Notes under the pieces: model-generated
What the model was told of the DNA's origin: nothing
Seen by the model: the letters and a program-made list of their open reading frames with translations, nothing else
Database searches by the model: none
Translations under genes and position numbers: made by a program
Part shown: piece after piece, positions 1 through 8,755 of the stretch
How the letters are laid out: every line of letters begins with the position of its first letter
Numbering within the stretch: position 1 is the first letter of the stretch
Origin: Kitasatospora mediocidica KCTC 9733
GTDB taxonomy: Bacteria > Actinomycetota > Actinomycetes > Streptomycetales > Streptomycetaceae
DNA length: 64,000 nucleotides
Assembly: GCF_000744225.1 (NCBI RefSeq)
Contig: NZ_JQLN01000007.1
Location: 930,001-994,000 of the forward strand
Direction: 5' to 3'

Positions 1-1337
1 CAGTAGGTGACCGCCTGGGTCCCGTTCTGCGAGTACTGCTCCCAGGCCGCCCAGCCGCAGATGCTGCCCAGGCAGAGCACGATGCCACCGATGCTGAGCC
101 AGCCGCCCGGGATCTTGTACGGGCGCTCCATGTCGGGCTCCTTGATCCGCAGCGCGATCAGCGCGGCGACCTCCAGCAGGATGCCGATGTTGGTCAGGAA
201 GACGTCGAAGATGACCAGGTTGGTGAAGCTGCTGAGGCAGAACAGTGCGTAGATCGCCGAGGAGCCGATGATCGAGACGATCGGCATCCGGTAGCGGCGG
301 GACTCCTTGGCCACCCAGCGCGGGAAGTAGCCGTCCTGGGCGAGGACCAGCGGGAGGCGGGAGTTGGAGGCGAGCAGCGCCGAGAACATGGCGACGGCCG
401 CGAACATCCCGCCGACGGTGACGGTGACCTGGAGCCAGGGGCCGGCCAGCTGCTTGGCGACGTCGGAGAACGAGCCGGCCTGCCAGCTCTTCCAGCCGGC
501 GTCACCGTCCGAGCCGGTGGCGAGGGAGGCGATCGAGGGCAGCAGGTAGCCGACCATGATCAGGACCATCGCGATGGAGAGCGCCCGGGGCAGGTGCTTG
601 CGCGGGTTCTCCATCTCGCCGGCGACGTTCGAGACGCTGTCCCAGCCGGAGTAGTTCCACATCACGATGAACAGGCCGGAGCCGAAGGCGTTGAAGGTGG
701 ACTGGTCGGACGAACTCGTCAGCGAGCTGACCGGGTTGATGCCGTGGCTGGCCAGGTGGGCGACGCCGACGACGGTGAGGATCAGCATCGGGGTCAGGCA
801 GATCAGCGCGAAGACCACCGAGGACTCGCCGACCCAGCCGGCGCCGAGCAGGTTCACCCCGGTGAAGACGGCGATGACCGCGAGGCAGATGAACCAGTTC
901 AGGTCGAACTGGAAGTGCCCGACGCTGAAGAGCACGTGCTTGCCGGGTGCGACGGCGGAGACCAGGCTCTGCAGGTAGCTGGTGAACAGGACGGGGTAGA
1001 GCGCCATGTCCACGAAGCTGCAGATCCACTGCAGGATGCCCTGCTGGAATCCCCAGAACTTGCCGAGGCCCTTCTTCACCCAGTGGTAGTAGCCGCCCTC
1101 GACGGGGATGGCGGTACCGAGCTCGGCGCAGATCAGCGCGTTGGGGACGCTGTACACGAGCGGGGTGACGACGATCAGCAGGATGGCCATTCCGGGCCCG
1201 GAGGTGGAGAAGAGCTGCTCGATACCGTAAGCGCCTCCGGAGACGCTGAAGAAGATCAGCGCGACCAGTGGCATGAGGCGTACCCGCCTGGGGGACGGCA
1301 GGCGCTTCACGGACTGATCCACGGATATGGCGGTCAA
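1..1337 (-). CDS. APC-family amino acid permease, C-terminus cut by window edge
   Basis: This is a multi-pass membrane protein of the amino acid-polyamine-organocation (APC) superfamily, which imports amino acids or amines across the cytoplasmic membrane. About 445 residues are visible. The early segment reads LVALIFFSVSGGAYGIEQ, the Gly-rich TM1 break typical of the family, followed by repeated hydrophobic segments and the conserved 'MWNYSGWDS' region. The start is taken as TTG at 1337 because AGAGGTGA lies 5 bases upstream; a GTG at 1322 in the same frame is the alternative. The 3' end lies left of base 1, so length and C-terminus are unknown. Substrate cannot be told from sequence. It stands upstream of no other visible gene and is separated from pyk by a repeat-bearing spacer. 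Confidence 0.85.
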   Translation of the reverse strand, partial: MTAISVDQSVKRLPSPRRVRLMPLVALIFFSVSGGAYGIEQLFSTSGPGMAILLIVVTPLVYSVPNALICAELGTAIPVEGGYYHWVKKGLGKFWGFQQGILQWICSFVDMALYPVLFTSYLQSLVSAVAPGKHVLFSVGHFQFDLNWFICLAVIAVFTGVNLLGAGWVGESSVVFALICLTPMLILTVVGVAHLASHGINPVSSLTSSSDQSTFNAFGSGLFIVMWNYSGWDSVSNVAGEMENPRKHLPRALSIAMVLIMVGYLLPSIASLATGSDGDAGWKSWQAGSFSDVAKQLAGPWLQVTVTVGGMFAAVAMFSALLASNSRLPLVLAQDGYFPRWVAKESRRYRMPIVSIIGSSAIYALFCLSSFTNLVIFDVFLTNIGILLEVAALIALRIKEPDMERPYKIPGGWLSIGGIVLCLGSICGWAAWEQYSQNGTQAVTY

Positions 1338-1565
1338 TGGTCACCTCTGGTAGATCGGCCGGCGGGTCCCTGGGTGGGGTCGCGGGCGGAGGCTGCGGCC
1401 CGTGGGGGCAGGCCGGCGTGGTGAGTGGTGGCAGCGGTGGAAGCCCGACCGGCGCTCGACCCGCCGGTGTCCCTAGAGTTTCGGCCCTGCCCCCAGTGGG
1501 GGCAATCAAGCAAAGTGTCAAGGGTCGTGTTGCGACTTTGACACGATGCCTACGCCGGGACGGAG

Positions 1566-1649
1566 ATCGTCGCACAAACGGAAGCGGTCGTCGCGCAAAC
1601 GGATCCGGTCGTCGCGCAAACAGCAGCCGGCGGCGCGCAAACAGCAGCC
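1566..1649. repeat. Four-copy 21-bp tandem repeat in the permease/pyk spacer
   Basis: The core CGC(A/G)CAAAC recurs at 1571, 1592, 1613 and 1634, an exact 21-bp period. Copies 1-3 share a GTCGTCGC lead; copies 3-4 share an AAACAGCAGCCGG tail. The array lies between the permease start and the pyk terminator, whose left stem follows it directly. The period equals two helical turns, so copies would face the same side of the DNA, as in operator arrays, but it also equals seven codons. No ribosome-binding site or convincing gene was seen here. The rest of the 1338-1646 spacer shows nothing else recognisable. Confidence 0.75.
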
Positions 1650-1685
1650 GGCGGCGTCCTCCCAGGTCGGGAGGGCGCCGCCGGC
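1647..1685 (-). terminator. Hairpin terminator after pyk
   Basis: A 17-bp inverted repeat (1647-1663 with 1669-1685, one G-T-type mismatch) encloses the 5-base loop AGGTC. It begins 19 bases beyond the pyk stop codon. It has no U-tract, as is common for terminators in streptomycetes. Confidence 0.8.
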
Positions 1686-1704
1686 AGGGGCCGTGCGGGG
1701 TGGA

Positions 1705-3132
1705 TCAGTTGTCGAGCTCACCCACGTGGTGCACCCGCACCAGGTTGGTGGAGCCGGCCAGTCCGGGCGGGGAGCCGGCGGTGATGATGACGATGTCGCC
1801 ACGCTGGCAGCGGCCCAGGCTGAGCAGTTGGGCGTCCACCTGGGCGACCATCTCGTCGGTGGTCGGCACGAACGGGCCGAGGAACGTCTCGACACCCCAG
1901 GTGAGGGCCAACTGACTGCGCACCGACGGCTCGTAGGTGAAGGCGAGGACTGGGATCGGCGAGCGGTAGCGGGTCAGCCGGCGCGCGGTGTCGCCGCTCT
2001 GGGTGAAGGCGATCAGGTACTTGGCGTTGAGGAAGTCGCCGATCTCGGCCGCCGCGCGGGCCACCGCGCCGCCCTGGGTGCGGGGCTTGTTGCGGACGGT
2101 CAGCGGCGGCAGGCCGGCTGCCAGGACCTCCTCCTCCGCTGCCTCGATGATCCGGCCCATGGTCTTGACCGTCTCGACCGGGTACTTGCCGACCGAGGTC
2201 TCCCCGGAGAGCATCACCGCGTCGGTGCCGTCCAGCACCGCGTTGGCGACGTCCGAGGCCTCGGCGCGGGTCGGCCGCGAGGCGTTGATCATCGAGTCCA
2301 GCATCTGGGTGGCGACGATGACCGGCTTGGCGTTGCGCTTGGCCAGCTTGATGGCGCGCTTCTGGACCAGCGGCACCTGCTCCAGCGGCATCTCCACGCC
2401 CAGGTCGCCGCGGGCGACCATGATGGCGTCGAAGGCGTCGACGATCGATTCGAGGTTGTCGACCGCCTGCGGCTTCTCCACCTTGGCGATGACGGGGAGG
2501 AAACGTCCCTCCTCGCGCATCACGGTGTGCACGTCCTCGATGTCCTTGCCGCTGCGGACGAAGGAGAGGGCGATCAGGTCGGCGCCGATCCGCAGGGCCC
2601 AGCGCAGGTCGGCGACGTCTTTGTCGCTGAGCGCGGGCACCGAGACGGCGACTCCGGGGAGGTTGAGGCCCTTGTGGTCGGAGACCAGGCCCCCTTCGAT
2701 GACGATGCAGTGCACCCGGGGTCCGTCGACGTGGGTGACCTCCAGGCAGACCCGGCCGTCGTCGACGAGGATGCGCTCGCCGCGCGAGACGTCCCCGGCG
2801 AGTCCCTTGTAGGTGGTGCCGCAGATCTCCTTGTCGCCGGGGACGTCCTCCACCGTGATGGTGAACTCGTCGCCGCGTTCAAGGAGTACCGGCCCCTCGG
2901 CGAATTTGTCCAGGCGAATCTTCGGGCCTTGGAGATCGACCAGGATGCCGACGCTGCGGCCGGTCTCGTCCGCGGCCTTGCGGACCCGGCGGTAGCGCTC
3001 CTCGTGCTCGATGTGGGAGCCGTGGCTCAGATTGAAGCGGGCGATGTCCATTCCGGCGTCGACCAGGGCCTTGATCTGGTCGTACGAGTCGGTGGCGGGC
3101 CCGAGAGTACAGACGATTTTTGCTCGGCGCAT
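1705..3132 (-). CDS. pyk: Pyruvate kinase
   Basis: Pyruvate kinase transfers phosphate from phosphoenolpyruvate to ADP, the last step of glycolysis, in the cytoplasm. The 475-residue product has the usual length. It opens with MRRAKIVCTLGP, carries RFNLSHG at residues 32-38, the catalytic-lysine region AKVEKP around 215-220, the signature VARGDLGVE at about 239-247, and the downstream TRAEASDVANAV and GTDAVMLSGETS segments of the barrel. The start is placed at the ATG of MRRAKIV because family members begin there; an ATG six codons upstream (3150) is possible. The gene stands alone, with its own terminator downstream and about 300 bases of spacer upstream. Confidence 0.97.
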   Translation of the reverse strand: MRRAKIVCTLGPATDSYDQIKALVDAGMDIARFNLSHGSHIEHEERYRRVRKAADETGRSVGILVDLQGPKIRLDKFAEGPVLLERGDEFTITVEDVPGDKEICGTTYKGLAGDVSRGERILVDDGRVCLEVTHVDGPRVHCIVIEGGLVSDHKGLNLPGVAVSVPALSDKDVADLRWALRIGADLIALSFVRSGKDIEDVHTVMREEGRFLPVIAKVEKPQAVDNLESIVDAFDAIMVARGDLGVEMPLEQVPLVQKRAIKLAKRNAKPVIVATQMLDSMINASRPTRAEASDVANAVLDGTDAVMLSGETSVGKYPVETVKTMGRIIEAAEEEVLAAGLPPLTVRNKPRTQGGAVARAAAEIGDFLNAKYLIAFTQSGDTARRLTRYRSPIPVLAFTYEPSVRSQLALTWGVETFLGPFVPTTDEMVAQVDAQLLSLGRCQRGDIVIITAGSPPGLAGSTNLVRVHHVGELDN

Positions 3133-3431
3133 GGGACTGAGCGTACGCATTACCGGCGCGTAACAACGACCCGCTCGCGGACGGCCGGATGACGGTTGCC
3201 GGAAGCTTGGCCCAACTTCCTGACGACAGGTGACATCTGTTGCGCTTTACCTGAGTTGGTGCTGGAGTTCGGACAGCCGACGTGACGCTGATGCGATTTC
3301 GTGAAGGCCTGTTCACCCCTGGTTCACGCCGGCGTCGGCCGCTGCTCGGGCCGCGGCGGGAGGCTCTGGTTCCGGCCGGCGTGGGGGCGGCAGGCGCCGG
3401 GTCCCGGGATGACTCGACCAGGGGGAAGAGC

Positions 3432-4529
3432 GTGCCAATGAGGCGTCTGCTGGGGGTGTTCGTCGCGCTGGCGCTGGTCGCCGGCGTGGCTGTGGTGGTC
3501 TGGCGCAGCTGTTGCGCCGGACCGGGCGGCGGACCGCCGGTTTCACCGGCCACCCTGCACGGGGTGATCGGCTCGGAGAAGGCCGACTTCTTCCGCGACG
3601 CGGACGTGCAGAAGGCCCTGCGCGCCAAGGGGTTGGTGGTGGACGCGGCCTCGGCGGGGTCGTTGGAGATGAACGGCCAGAGCCTGCACGGCGACGACTT
3701 CGCGTTCCCGGCCAGTTCGGTGGTGGCCAACGACATCAAGGGCCTCAACCCGGTGCCGGTACGGCCGTTCTACTCGCCGCTGGTGATCGTGGCGCGCCGG
3801 TCGACCGCGCAGCTGCTCCTGGCGGACCAGATGGCCGTCAAGTCCCCCTCGGACGTCTGGACGTTCAGGATGGGCGCCTACCTGAAGGCGCTGGAGTCCA
3901 ACGTGACCTGGCAGAGCCTGCCGGGCGCGGCGAGCGACCCGTCGCTGAGCGGGCTGGTGTACATCACCACCACCGATCCGGCCTCCTCGTCCTCGGGTGC
4001 GCTGCACCTGGCGGTGATGTCCTACCTGGCGAACGGCGGCAACGTGGTGTCGGACCAGGCCGGGGTGACGCGCACCGCCCCGCTGTTGCGGCATCTCACC
4101 GAGATCCAGGGCGCCCAACTCCCCAGCACTGACGGCCCGTTCCGCAACTTCATCTCGGGGGTGGGCAATCCGCTGGTCTGGGTGTACGAATCGCAGGTGG
4201 CGGCCGAGGCATCGAAGGGGACGCTGCCGGACGACACGGTGCTGCTCTACCCGGACACCACCTTCCTGAGTGACCACACGCTGGTCGAGTTGACGCCGGC
4301 GGCGAGCGCCCTGGCGGTCGCGCTGCGGGACGATCCGAAGCTCCAGAGCCTGGAGGCCAGGCTGGGGTTCCGTCCGTCGGGCGATCCCACGGCGTTCGGG
4401 CGGGCGATGGCGACGGTGAAGACCAAGGGGTTCGCGCCGGACCTGGCGCAGGCCGGGGTGGCACAGGTGGCGATCCCCGCGACGCCGGTGATGCGGCAAC
4501 TGGTGGCTGCCGCCGAGGGGACGGGCTGA
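3432..4529 (+). CDS. Membrane-anchored substrate-binding-like protein, first gene of VWA operon
   Basis: The product (about 365 residues) has an N-terminal membrane segment (LLGVFVALALVAGVAVVVW) followed directly by Cys-Cys and a Gly/Pro linker, so it is probably anchored to the outer face of the membrane. The rest resembles the solute-binding half of the next gene product ('VIGSEKADFFRD', then a long alpha/beta domain), but no specific family was recognised. GTG at 3432 is chosen because GGGGGA sits 5-6 bases upstream; the ATG at 3438 is the alternative. The stop overlaps the next start as ATGA, indicating translational coupling. About 300 bases of non-coding spacer, holding no recognised site, separate it from the divergent pyk. 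Confidence 0.75.
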   Translation: MPMRRLLGVFVALALVAGVAVVVWRSCCAGPGGGPPVSPATLHGVIGSEKADFFRDADVQKALRAKGLVVDAASAGSLEMNGQSLHGDDFAFPASSVVANDIKGLNPVPVRPFYSPLVIVARRSTAQLLLADQMAVKSPSDVWTFRMGAYLKALESNVTWQSLPGAASDPSLSGLVYITTTDPASSSSGALHLAVMSYLANGGNVVSDQAGVTRTAPLLRHLTEIQGAQLPSTDGPFRNFISGVGNPLVWVYESQVAAEASKGTLPDDTVLLYPDTTFLSDHTLVELTPAASALAVALRDDPKLQSLEARLGFRPSGDPTAFGRAMATVKTKGFAPDLAQAGVAQVAIPATPVMRQLVAAAEGTG

Positions 4530-6316
4530 TGACGGCGACAGTGGGACCGATACGGGGAGCGGCGATGCCGGCGGCGGCGATACCGAGAACGCGGGGCACG
4601 CGGGGAGCACCGGGCTGGGGCGGCCTGTGGCGGCGCGGGCTGGTCGGCGTGCTGGCGCTGGTGCTGGCGGCGGTCGCCGGGTGCGACTCGCCCTCGCCGA
4701 AGCCGGCCCCGGGCCCCTCCGGCGGCACGGGCGGCTCGGGCGGGGCGAGCGCCTCGGCCGCGGGCAGCGGTTCGGCCGCGCCGCCGGCCTCCGGCTCGGC
4801 GGTGACGCTGCGGGTGCTGGCGGGCAGCGAGCTGCAGGACATGCAGCCGATCCTGGACGATGCGCGCAAGGCGACGGGGGTGAACGTCCAGTTCACCTAC
4901 ACCGGCACCCTGGACGGCGCGGACACCGTCACCTCGGGCAAGGCCACCGGCAGTTACGACGCGCTCTGGTTCGCGTCCAACCGCTACCTGCGGCTGGATC
5001 CGGCGGGCGGCGCCAACCTGCTGTCGGAGACACCCGTGATGGTCTCGCCGGTGGCGCTGGGGGTGCGCAGCTCGGAGCTGGCTTCGCTGGGCTGGGACCC
5101 GGCCAAGGTGACCTGGTCGCAGATCGGCCAGGCGGTGGCGGCGCAGAAGCTGACCTTCGGCATGACGGACCCCTCGCGCTCCAACTCGGGCCTCTCCGCG
5201 CTGGTGGGGCTGGCCTCCGCGTTCTCCGGGGCGCAGTCCGCGCTGACCCAGGCCGACGTCACCAAGGCGTCGCCCGCGCTGCGGCAGTTCTTCGCCGGCC
5301 AGCAGCTGACCTCGGGCTCCTCGGGCTGGCTGGCGCAGGCCTACCAGCGCACGGCGCAGGGCGGCTCGGGGGTGCAGGTGGGGGCGCTGGTGAACTACGA
5401 GTCGGTGCTGCTGGAGCTGAACCGGACGCTGCCGGCCGCCGCCCAGCTGACCGTGATCCGGCCCTCGGACGGCGTGGTCTCGGCGAACTACCCGCTGACG
5501 CTGCTGAATTCGGCGAGCCAGCCGGCCAAGGACGCGTTCCAGCGATTGACCGCCTATCTGCTGCGGGACGACGTGCAGCGCAGGATCTCGGACGAGACCG
5601 AGCGCCGGCCGGTGGCCGCGGGCGTCGCGCCGGGTGCGGGGCTGGCGACGGACGTCCGGCCGGAGCTGCCGTTCCCGGGCAGCCGGGCGGTGGCGGACGC
5701 GCTGCTGTCGGCGTACCAGAACCAGCTGCGGCGCCCGTCTCGGACGGTCTACGTGCTGGACACCTCGGGTTCGATGGCCGGGGCGCGGCTGGCCGACCTA
5801 CAGGCGGCGCTGACCCGGCTGACGGGCACCGGCGCCTCGGGGGCGGTGGTGCCGTTCCGCGACCGGGAGCAGGTCACGCTGATCTCCTTCGCCGACGCGG
5901 TGAAGTGGGAGCACACCCACGACGTGCCGGACCAGGCGCCGGACGCGGCGCTGGCGGCGATCCGCTCGGACGTGCAGAGCCTGTCGGCGGGTGGTGGCAC
6001 GGCGATCTACAGCACGCTGGAGGAGGCCTACAAGCTCGTCGCGCAGCAGCAGGCCGCCGCGCAGGACGACCGCTTCACGTCGATCGTGCTGATGACGGAC
6101 GGCGAGAGCAACGAGGGGGCCTCGGATTCGGACTTCGCGACGTTCTACAAGGCGCTGCCGCCCTCGGGCCAGGCGGTGCCGGTGTTCCCGATCCTCTTCG
6201 GCGACGCTGCGAAGCCGCAGTTGCAGGGCATCGCGGACACCACCGGCGGCCAGCTGTTCGACGGTGCTTCGGGCGACCTGAGCAGCGTGTTCGAGGAGAT
6301 CCGTGGGTACCAGTAG
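4529..6316 (+). CDS. Lipoprotein with substrate-binding and von Willebrand A domains
   Basis: This 595-residue protein carries a membrane segment ending in the lipobox AVAGC (Cys52), so it should be lipid-anchored outside the cell. Residues about 85-380 form an extracellular solute-binding-type domain (LRVLAGSELQDMQPIL at its start). Residues about 400-595 form a VWA domain with the metal-ion-dependent adhesion motif DTSGSM from residue 411, an 'ISFADAVKWE' strand and a 'VLMTDGESNEG' motif. VWA domains bind proteins through a divalent metal. The long positively charged leader before the membrane segment is unusual; a later start is possible. It overlaps both neighbours, so the three genes form one transcription unit. 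Ligand and partner are unknown. Confidence 0.85.
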   Translation: MTATVGPIRGAAMPAAAIPRTRGTRGAPGWGGLWRRGLVGVLALVLAAVAGCDSPSPKPAPGPSGGTGGSGGASASAAGSGSAAPPASGSAVTLRVLAGSELQDMQPILDDARKATGVNVQFTYTGTLDGADTVTSGKATGSYDALWFASNRYLRLDPAGGANLLSETPVMVSPVALGVRSSELASLGWDPAKVTWSQIGQAVAAQKLTFGMTDPSRSNSGLSALVGLASAFSGAQSALTQADVTKASPALRQFFAGQQLTSGSSGWLAQAYQRTAQGGSGVQVGALVNYESVLLELNRTLPAAAQLTVIRPSDGVVSANYPLTLLNSASQPAKDAFQRLTAYLLRDDVQRRISDETERRPVAAGVAPGAGLATDVRPELPFPGSRAVADALLSAYQNQLRRPSRTVYVLDTSGSMAGARLADLQAALTRLTGTGASGAVVPFRDREQVTLISFADAVKWEHTHDVPDQAPDAALAAIRSDVQSLSAGGGTAIYSTLEEAYKLVAQQQAAAQDDRFTSIVLMTDGESNEGASDSDFATFYKALPPSGQAVPVFPILFGDAAKPQLQGIADTTGGQLFDGASGDLSSVFEEIRGYQ

Positions 6317-6818
6317 ACGCGGCTGGCCGGCCTGGTTCGGCTCGCGGCCGCACTACCTGGGCGCCGGGGGCGGCGCGCTGGGGCTGGTGGCGGCGCTGGT
6401 GGGCCACGCCGGTGTCTGGGCGCCGGTGGTGGTGGTCGGGCTGTACGCGGCGGGCGCGGTGCTGGGGCTGACCTTCTCGGGGTCCGAGGCCACCGGCGAC
6501 CGCGGGCCCGTGCAGGGCGCCGGGGTGGGCCTGGCGGCGCAGCTGCGCCGGGAGCTGGCGGAGCAGCACGCCCGCGTGCTGGCGTCAGGCTGGCCGGAGC
6601 CGGACGAGCGGACCGCCCGGCTGCTGGTGGAGGGGGTGGGCGCGCGGATCGGTCCGGACACCGCGGAGCGGCTGCGCGGCGTGGTGGGCGCGGTGGTGCC
6701 GGCCGAGTTGGACCGCTACGAGCGCGCCGGCTCGTGGTGGCGTCTGGAGCCGGACGGAACGCCGCCGGGGGCGGAGTTCTCCGAGCGGGTCCGGCTGGTG
6801 CTGGACAAGCTGCCGTAG
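6303..6818 (+). CDS. Small membrane protein, third gene of the VWA operon
   Basis: The 171-residue product begins at a GTG inside the end of the VWA gene (14-base overlap). After a short basic leader it has two hydrophobic stretches (about residues 17-32 and 38-58), then a soluble, helical, charged domain rich in Arg, Glu and Leu ending LVLDKLP. No family was recognised. Its position, overlap and orientation suggest it works with the two surface proteins upstream, perhaps as a cytoplasmic-side membrane partner; that is inference from context only. The gene ends the operon and meets a convergent gene across a double hairpin. Confidence 0.7.
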   Translation: MGTSRRGWPAWFGSRPHYLGAGGGALGLVAALVGHAGVWAPVVVVGLYAAGAVLGLTFSGSEATGDRGPVQGAGVGLAAQLRRELAEQHARVLASGWPEPDERTARLLVEGVGARIGPDTAERLRGVVGAVVPAELDRYERAGSWWRLEPDGTPPGAEFSERVRLVLDKLP

Positions 6819-6825
6819 GCCGCCC

Positions 6826-6858
6826 GTCCGGCAGCGGCCGGACCCGCTCGGCGCGGGT
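6826..6858. terminator. Twin hairpins between convergent genes
   Basis: Two adjacent inverted repeats lie between the convergent stops at 6818 and 6865: GTCCGGC/GCCGGAC (6826-6832 and 6837-6843) and ACCCGC/GCGGGT (6842-6847 and 6853-6858). Both are symmetrical, so they could stop transcription from either side. Confidence 0.5.
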
Positions 6859-6864
6859 GCCTCC

Positions 6865-7176
6865 TCAGTGCGCGGAGTGGTGCTCGGCCCCGCGGTGCCG
6901 GTGGCCCTTCAGCTCGGCGTGCGCGGGCAGCGCGCCCGTCATCGCCGGGGTGGCGGGCATCCGGCGGCCGCCGTGGCCGAAGGTGGCGCCGCCGCTCAGC
7001 GCGGCGTAGCCGCCGTAGGCCGGTGTGCTCCCGGCGCCGTGCGGGCCGCCGTGCAGCAGCGGCCCGAAGTCCCCTGGTTTGCCGCCGCCCGCCGCGGTCA
7101 TCAGACCGCGGCCCTCCAGCAGCTCCTGGGTTCCGCGGCGGAGCCTGGTCATCTTTCCCGTCGGTCGCTTGGTCAT
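6865..7176 (-). CDS. Small Gly/His-rich protein of unknown function
   Basis: The product has 103 residues. It starts with a basic N-terminus (MTKRPTGKMTRLRRGTQELL), continues with a Gly/Ala/Pro-rich low-complexity middle, and ends in a His-rich tail (GHRHRGAEHHSAH). A ribosome-binding site GGGAGG lies 7-8 bases before the ATG, which supports it as a real gene although it is in the same frame as an open antisense stretch of the gene upstream. It lies 74 bases behind the aldehyde dehydrogenase gene on the same strand and may be cotranscribed. The histidine tail could bind metal. No family was recognised. Confidence 0.6.
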   Translation of the reverse strand: MTKRPTGKMTRLRRGTQELLEGRGLMTAAGGGKPGDFGPLLHGGPHGAGSTPAYGGYAALSGGATFGHGGRRMPATPAMTGALPAHAELKGHRHRGAEHHSAH

Positions 7177-7250
7177 TCCTGGCCTCCCATCGACGTCCTT
7201 CTGCGATGGTATGCCCGGTTTTCCGGCATTTCCTATCAGGTCGCCGCGGC

Positions 7251-8708
7251 TCAGAACGGGAAGCGGCTGCGCCCGTGCTGGATCGAGATCCACTTCAGCG
7301 TGGTGAAGGCGTCCACGGTGGACTCGCCGTTCAGCCGCCCCAGCCCGGAGTTCTTCTCCCCGCCGAACGGCACCACCGGCTCGTCGTGGATGGTCCCGTC
7401 GTTGACGTGGATCATGCCGGTCTCGATCCGCTGCGCCACCCGCACGCCGCGCTCGACGTCGCCGGTGTGCACGGCGCCGCTGAGGCCGAACGGCGTGTCG
7501 TTGGCGAGCGCCACCGCCTCCTCCTCGCCGTCGAAGGGGACCAGCAGGACGACCGGGCCGAAGAGCTCGCGCTGCAGGATCGGTGCGCCGGCGGCGATCC
7601 CGGTGAGCACCACCGGCTCCATCAGGGTGCCCGTCGTGGTGCCGCGCAGCAGCACCGTGGCGCCGTCGGCGACGGCCTGGTCGACCTGGGCGGTGAGCGA
7701 CTCGGCCTGGGTGATGTTGATCAGCGGACCGAGCTGGGTGCGCGGGTCGCTCGGGTCGCCGACCGTGAGCGAGGCGACCTTGCGCACGAAGCGCTCGGTG
7801 AAGTCGGCCAGCACGCTGCGGTCGACCAGCACCCGGTTGGCGGCCATGCAGACCTGGCCCTGGTGGGCGAAGCGGCTGAAGACGGCGGCGTCCACCGCGT
7901 AGTCGAGGTCGGCGTCGTCCAGGACGATCAGCGCGCTGTTGCCGCCGAGTTCGAGGATCGAGCGCTTGAAGTGCGAGGCGGCAACGGTCGCGACGTGCCG
8001 GCCGACCTTGTCCGAGCCGGTGAAGGCGATCACCTTGGGGACGGGGTGCTCGATCAGCGCGTCGCCGATCTCGGCGATGTCGGTGACCACCACGTTGAGC
8101 AGGCCCGGCGGCAGGCCGGCCTCCTCGAAGATCTTCGCGATCAGCGTGCCACCGGTGATCGGGGCGTCCTGGTGCGGCTTGAGGACAACGCCGTTGCCGA
8201 GCGCGAGGGCGGGCGCGACGGACTTCAGCGAGAGGAGGAGCGGGAAGTTGAAGGGGCTGATCACCCCGACCACGCCGACCGGCAGGCGGTAGAGCCGGTT
8301 CTCCTTGCCGTCCACCGGCGAGGGCAGGATCCGGCCCTCGGCGCGCAGCGACAGCTGCAGGCACTCGCGCAGCATGTCCCTGGAGAGCGAGAGTTCGAAG
8401 GCGGCCTTGAGGTGTGTGCCACCGAGCTCGGCGATGATGAGCTCGGTGATCTCCTGCTCGCGCTCCTCGATCACCCGCAGCGCGCGCTCGAAGACGAGCC
8501 GGCGGGCGTAGGGGTTCAGCTGGGCCCAGGACTTCTGCGCGCGCTCGGCAGCCCGGTAGGCCTGGTCCACCTCGGCGACGGTGGCGACGGTGATCGCCGC
8601 CAGCTTCTCGCCGTTGAAGGGGTTGATGTCCACGACGTCCCAGGAGCCGTTGCCCGGGCGCCACTCGCCGTCGATGTACTGCAGCGCGAGTTCCGAAAAA
8701 TAGGACAT
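7251..8708 (-). CDS. NAD(P)-dependent aldehyde dehydrogenase
   Basis: Aldehyde dehydrogenases oxidise aldehydes to carboxylates with NAD or NADP. The 485-residue protein shows the family landmarks: SPFNFP with the oxyanion Asn at residue 154, cofactor Lys177 in VVLKPHQ, FTGS at 229-232, general base Glu253 in ELGGN, and nucleophile Cys287 in GQVCMA. The sequence resembles the vanillin/benzaldehyde dehydrogenase branch (short form, VGVVGVISPFNFP), so an aromatic aldehyde is a plausible substrate, but this is not settled by sequence. The gene lies 47 bases behind the XRE/DUF5753 regulator on the same strand, which may mean cotranscription. Confidence 0.93.
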   Translation of the reverse strand: MSYFSELALQYIDGEWRPGNGSWDVVDINPFNGEKLAAITVATVAEVDQAYRAAERAQKSWAQLNPYARRLVFERALRVIEEREQEITELIIAELGGTHLKAAFELSLSRDMLRECLQLSLRAEGRILPSPVDGKENRLYRLPVGVVGVISPFNFPLLLSLKSVAPALALGNGVVLKPHQDAPITGGTLIAKIFEEAGLPPGLLNVVVTDIAEIGDALIEHPVPKVIAFTGSDKVGRHVATVAASHFKRSILELGGNSALIVLDDADLDYAVDAAVFSRFAHQGQVCMAANRVLVDRSVLADFTERFVRKVASLTVGDPSDPRTQLGPLINITQAESLTAQVDQAVADGATVLLRGTTTGTLMEPVVLTGIAAGAPILQRELFGPVVLLVPFDGEEEAVALANDTPFGLSGAVHTGDVERGVRVAQRIETGMIHVNDGTIHDEPVVPFGGEKNSGLGRLNGESTVDAFTTLKWISIQHGRSRFPF

Positions 8709-8755
8709 GGGGCTCCCCTTCGCAAGACCTGACCAATAATCATCCTACTGATCTG

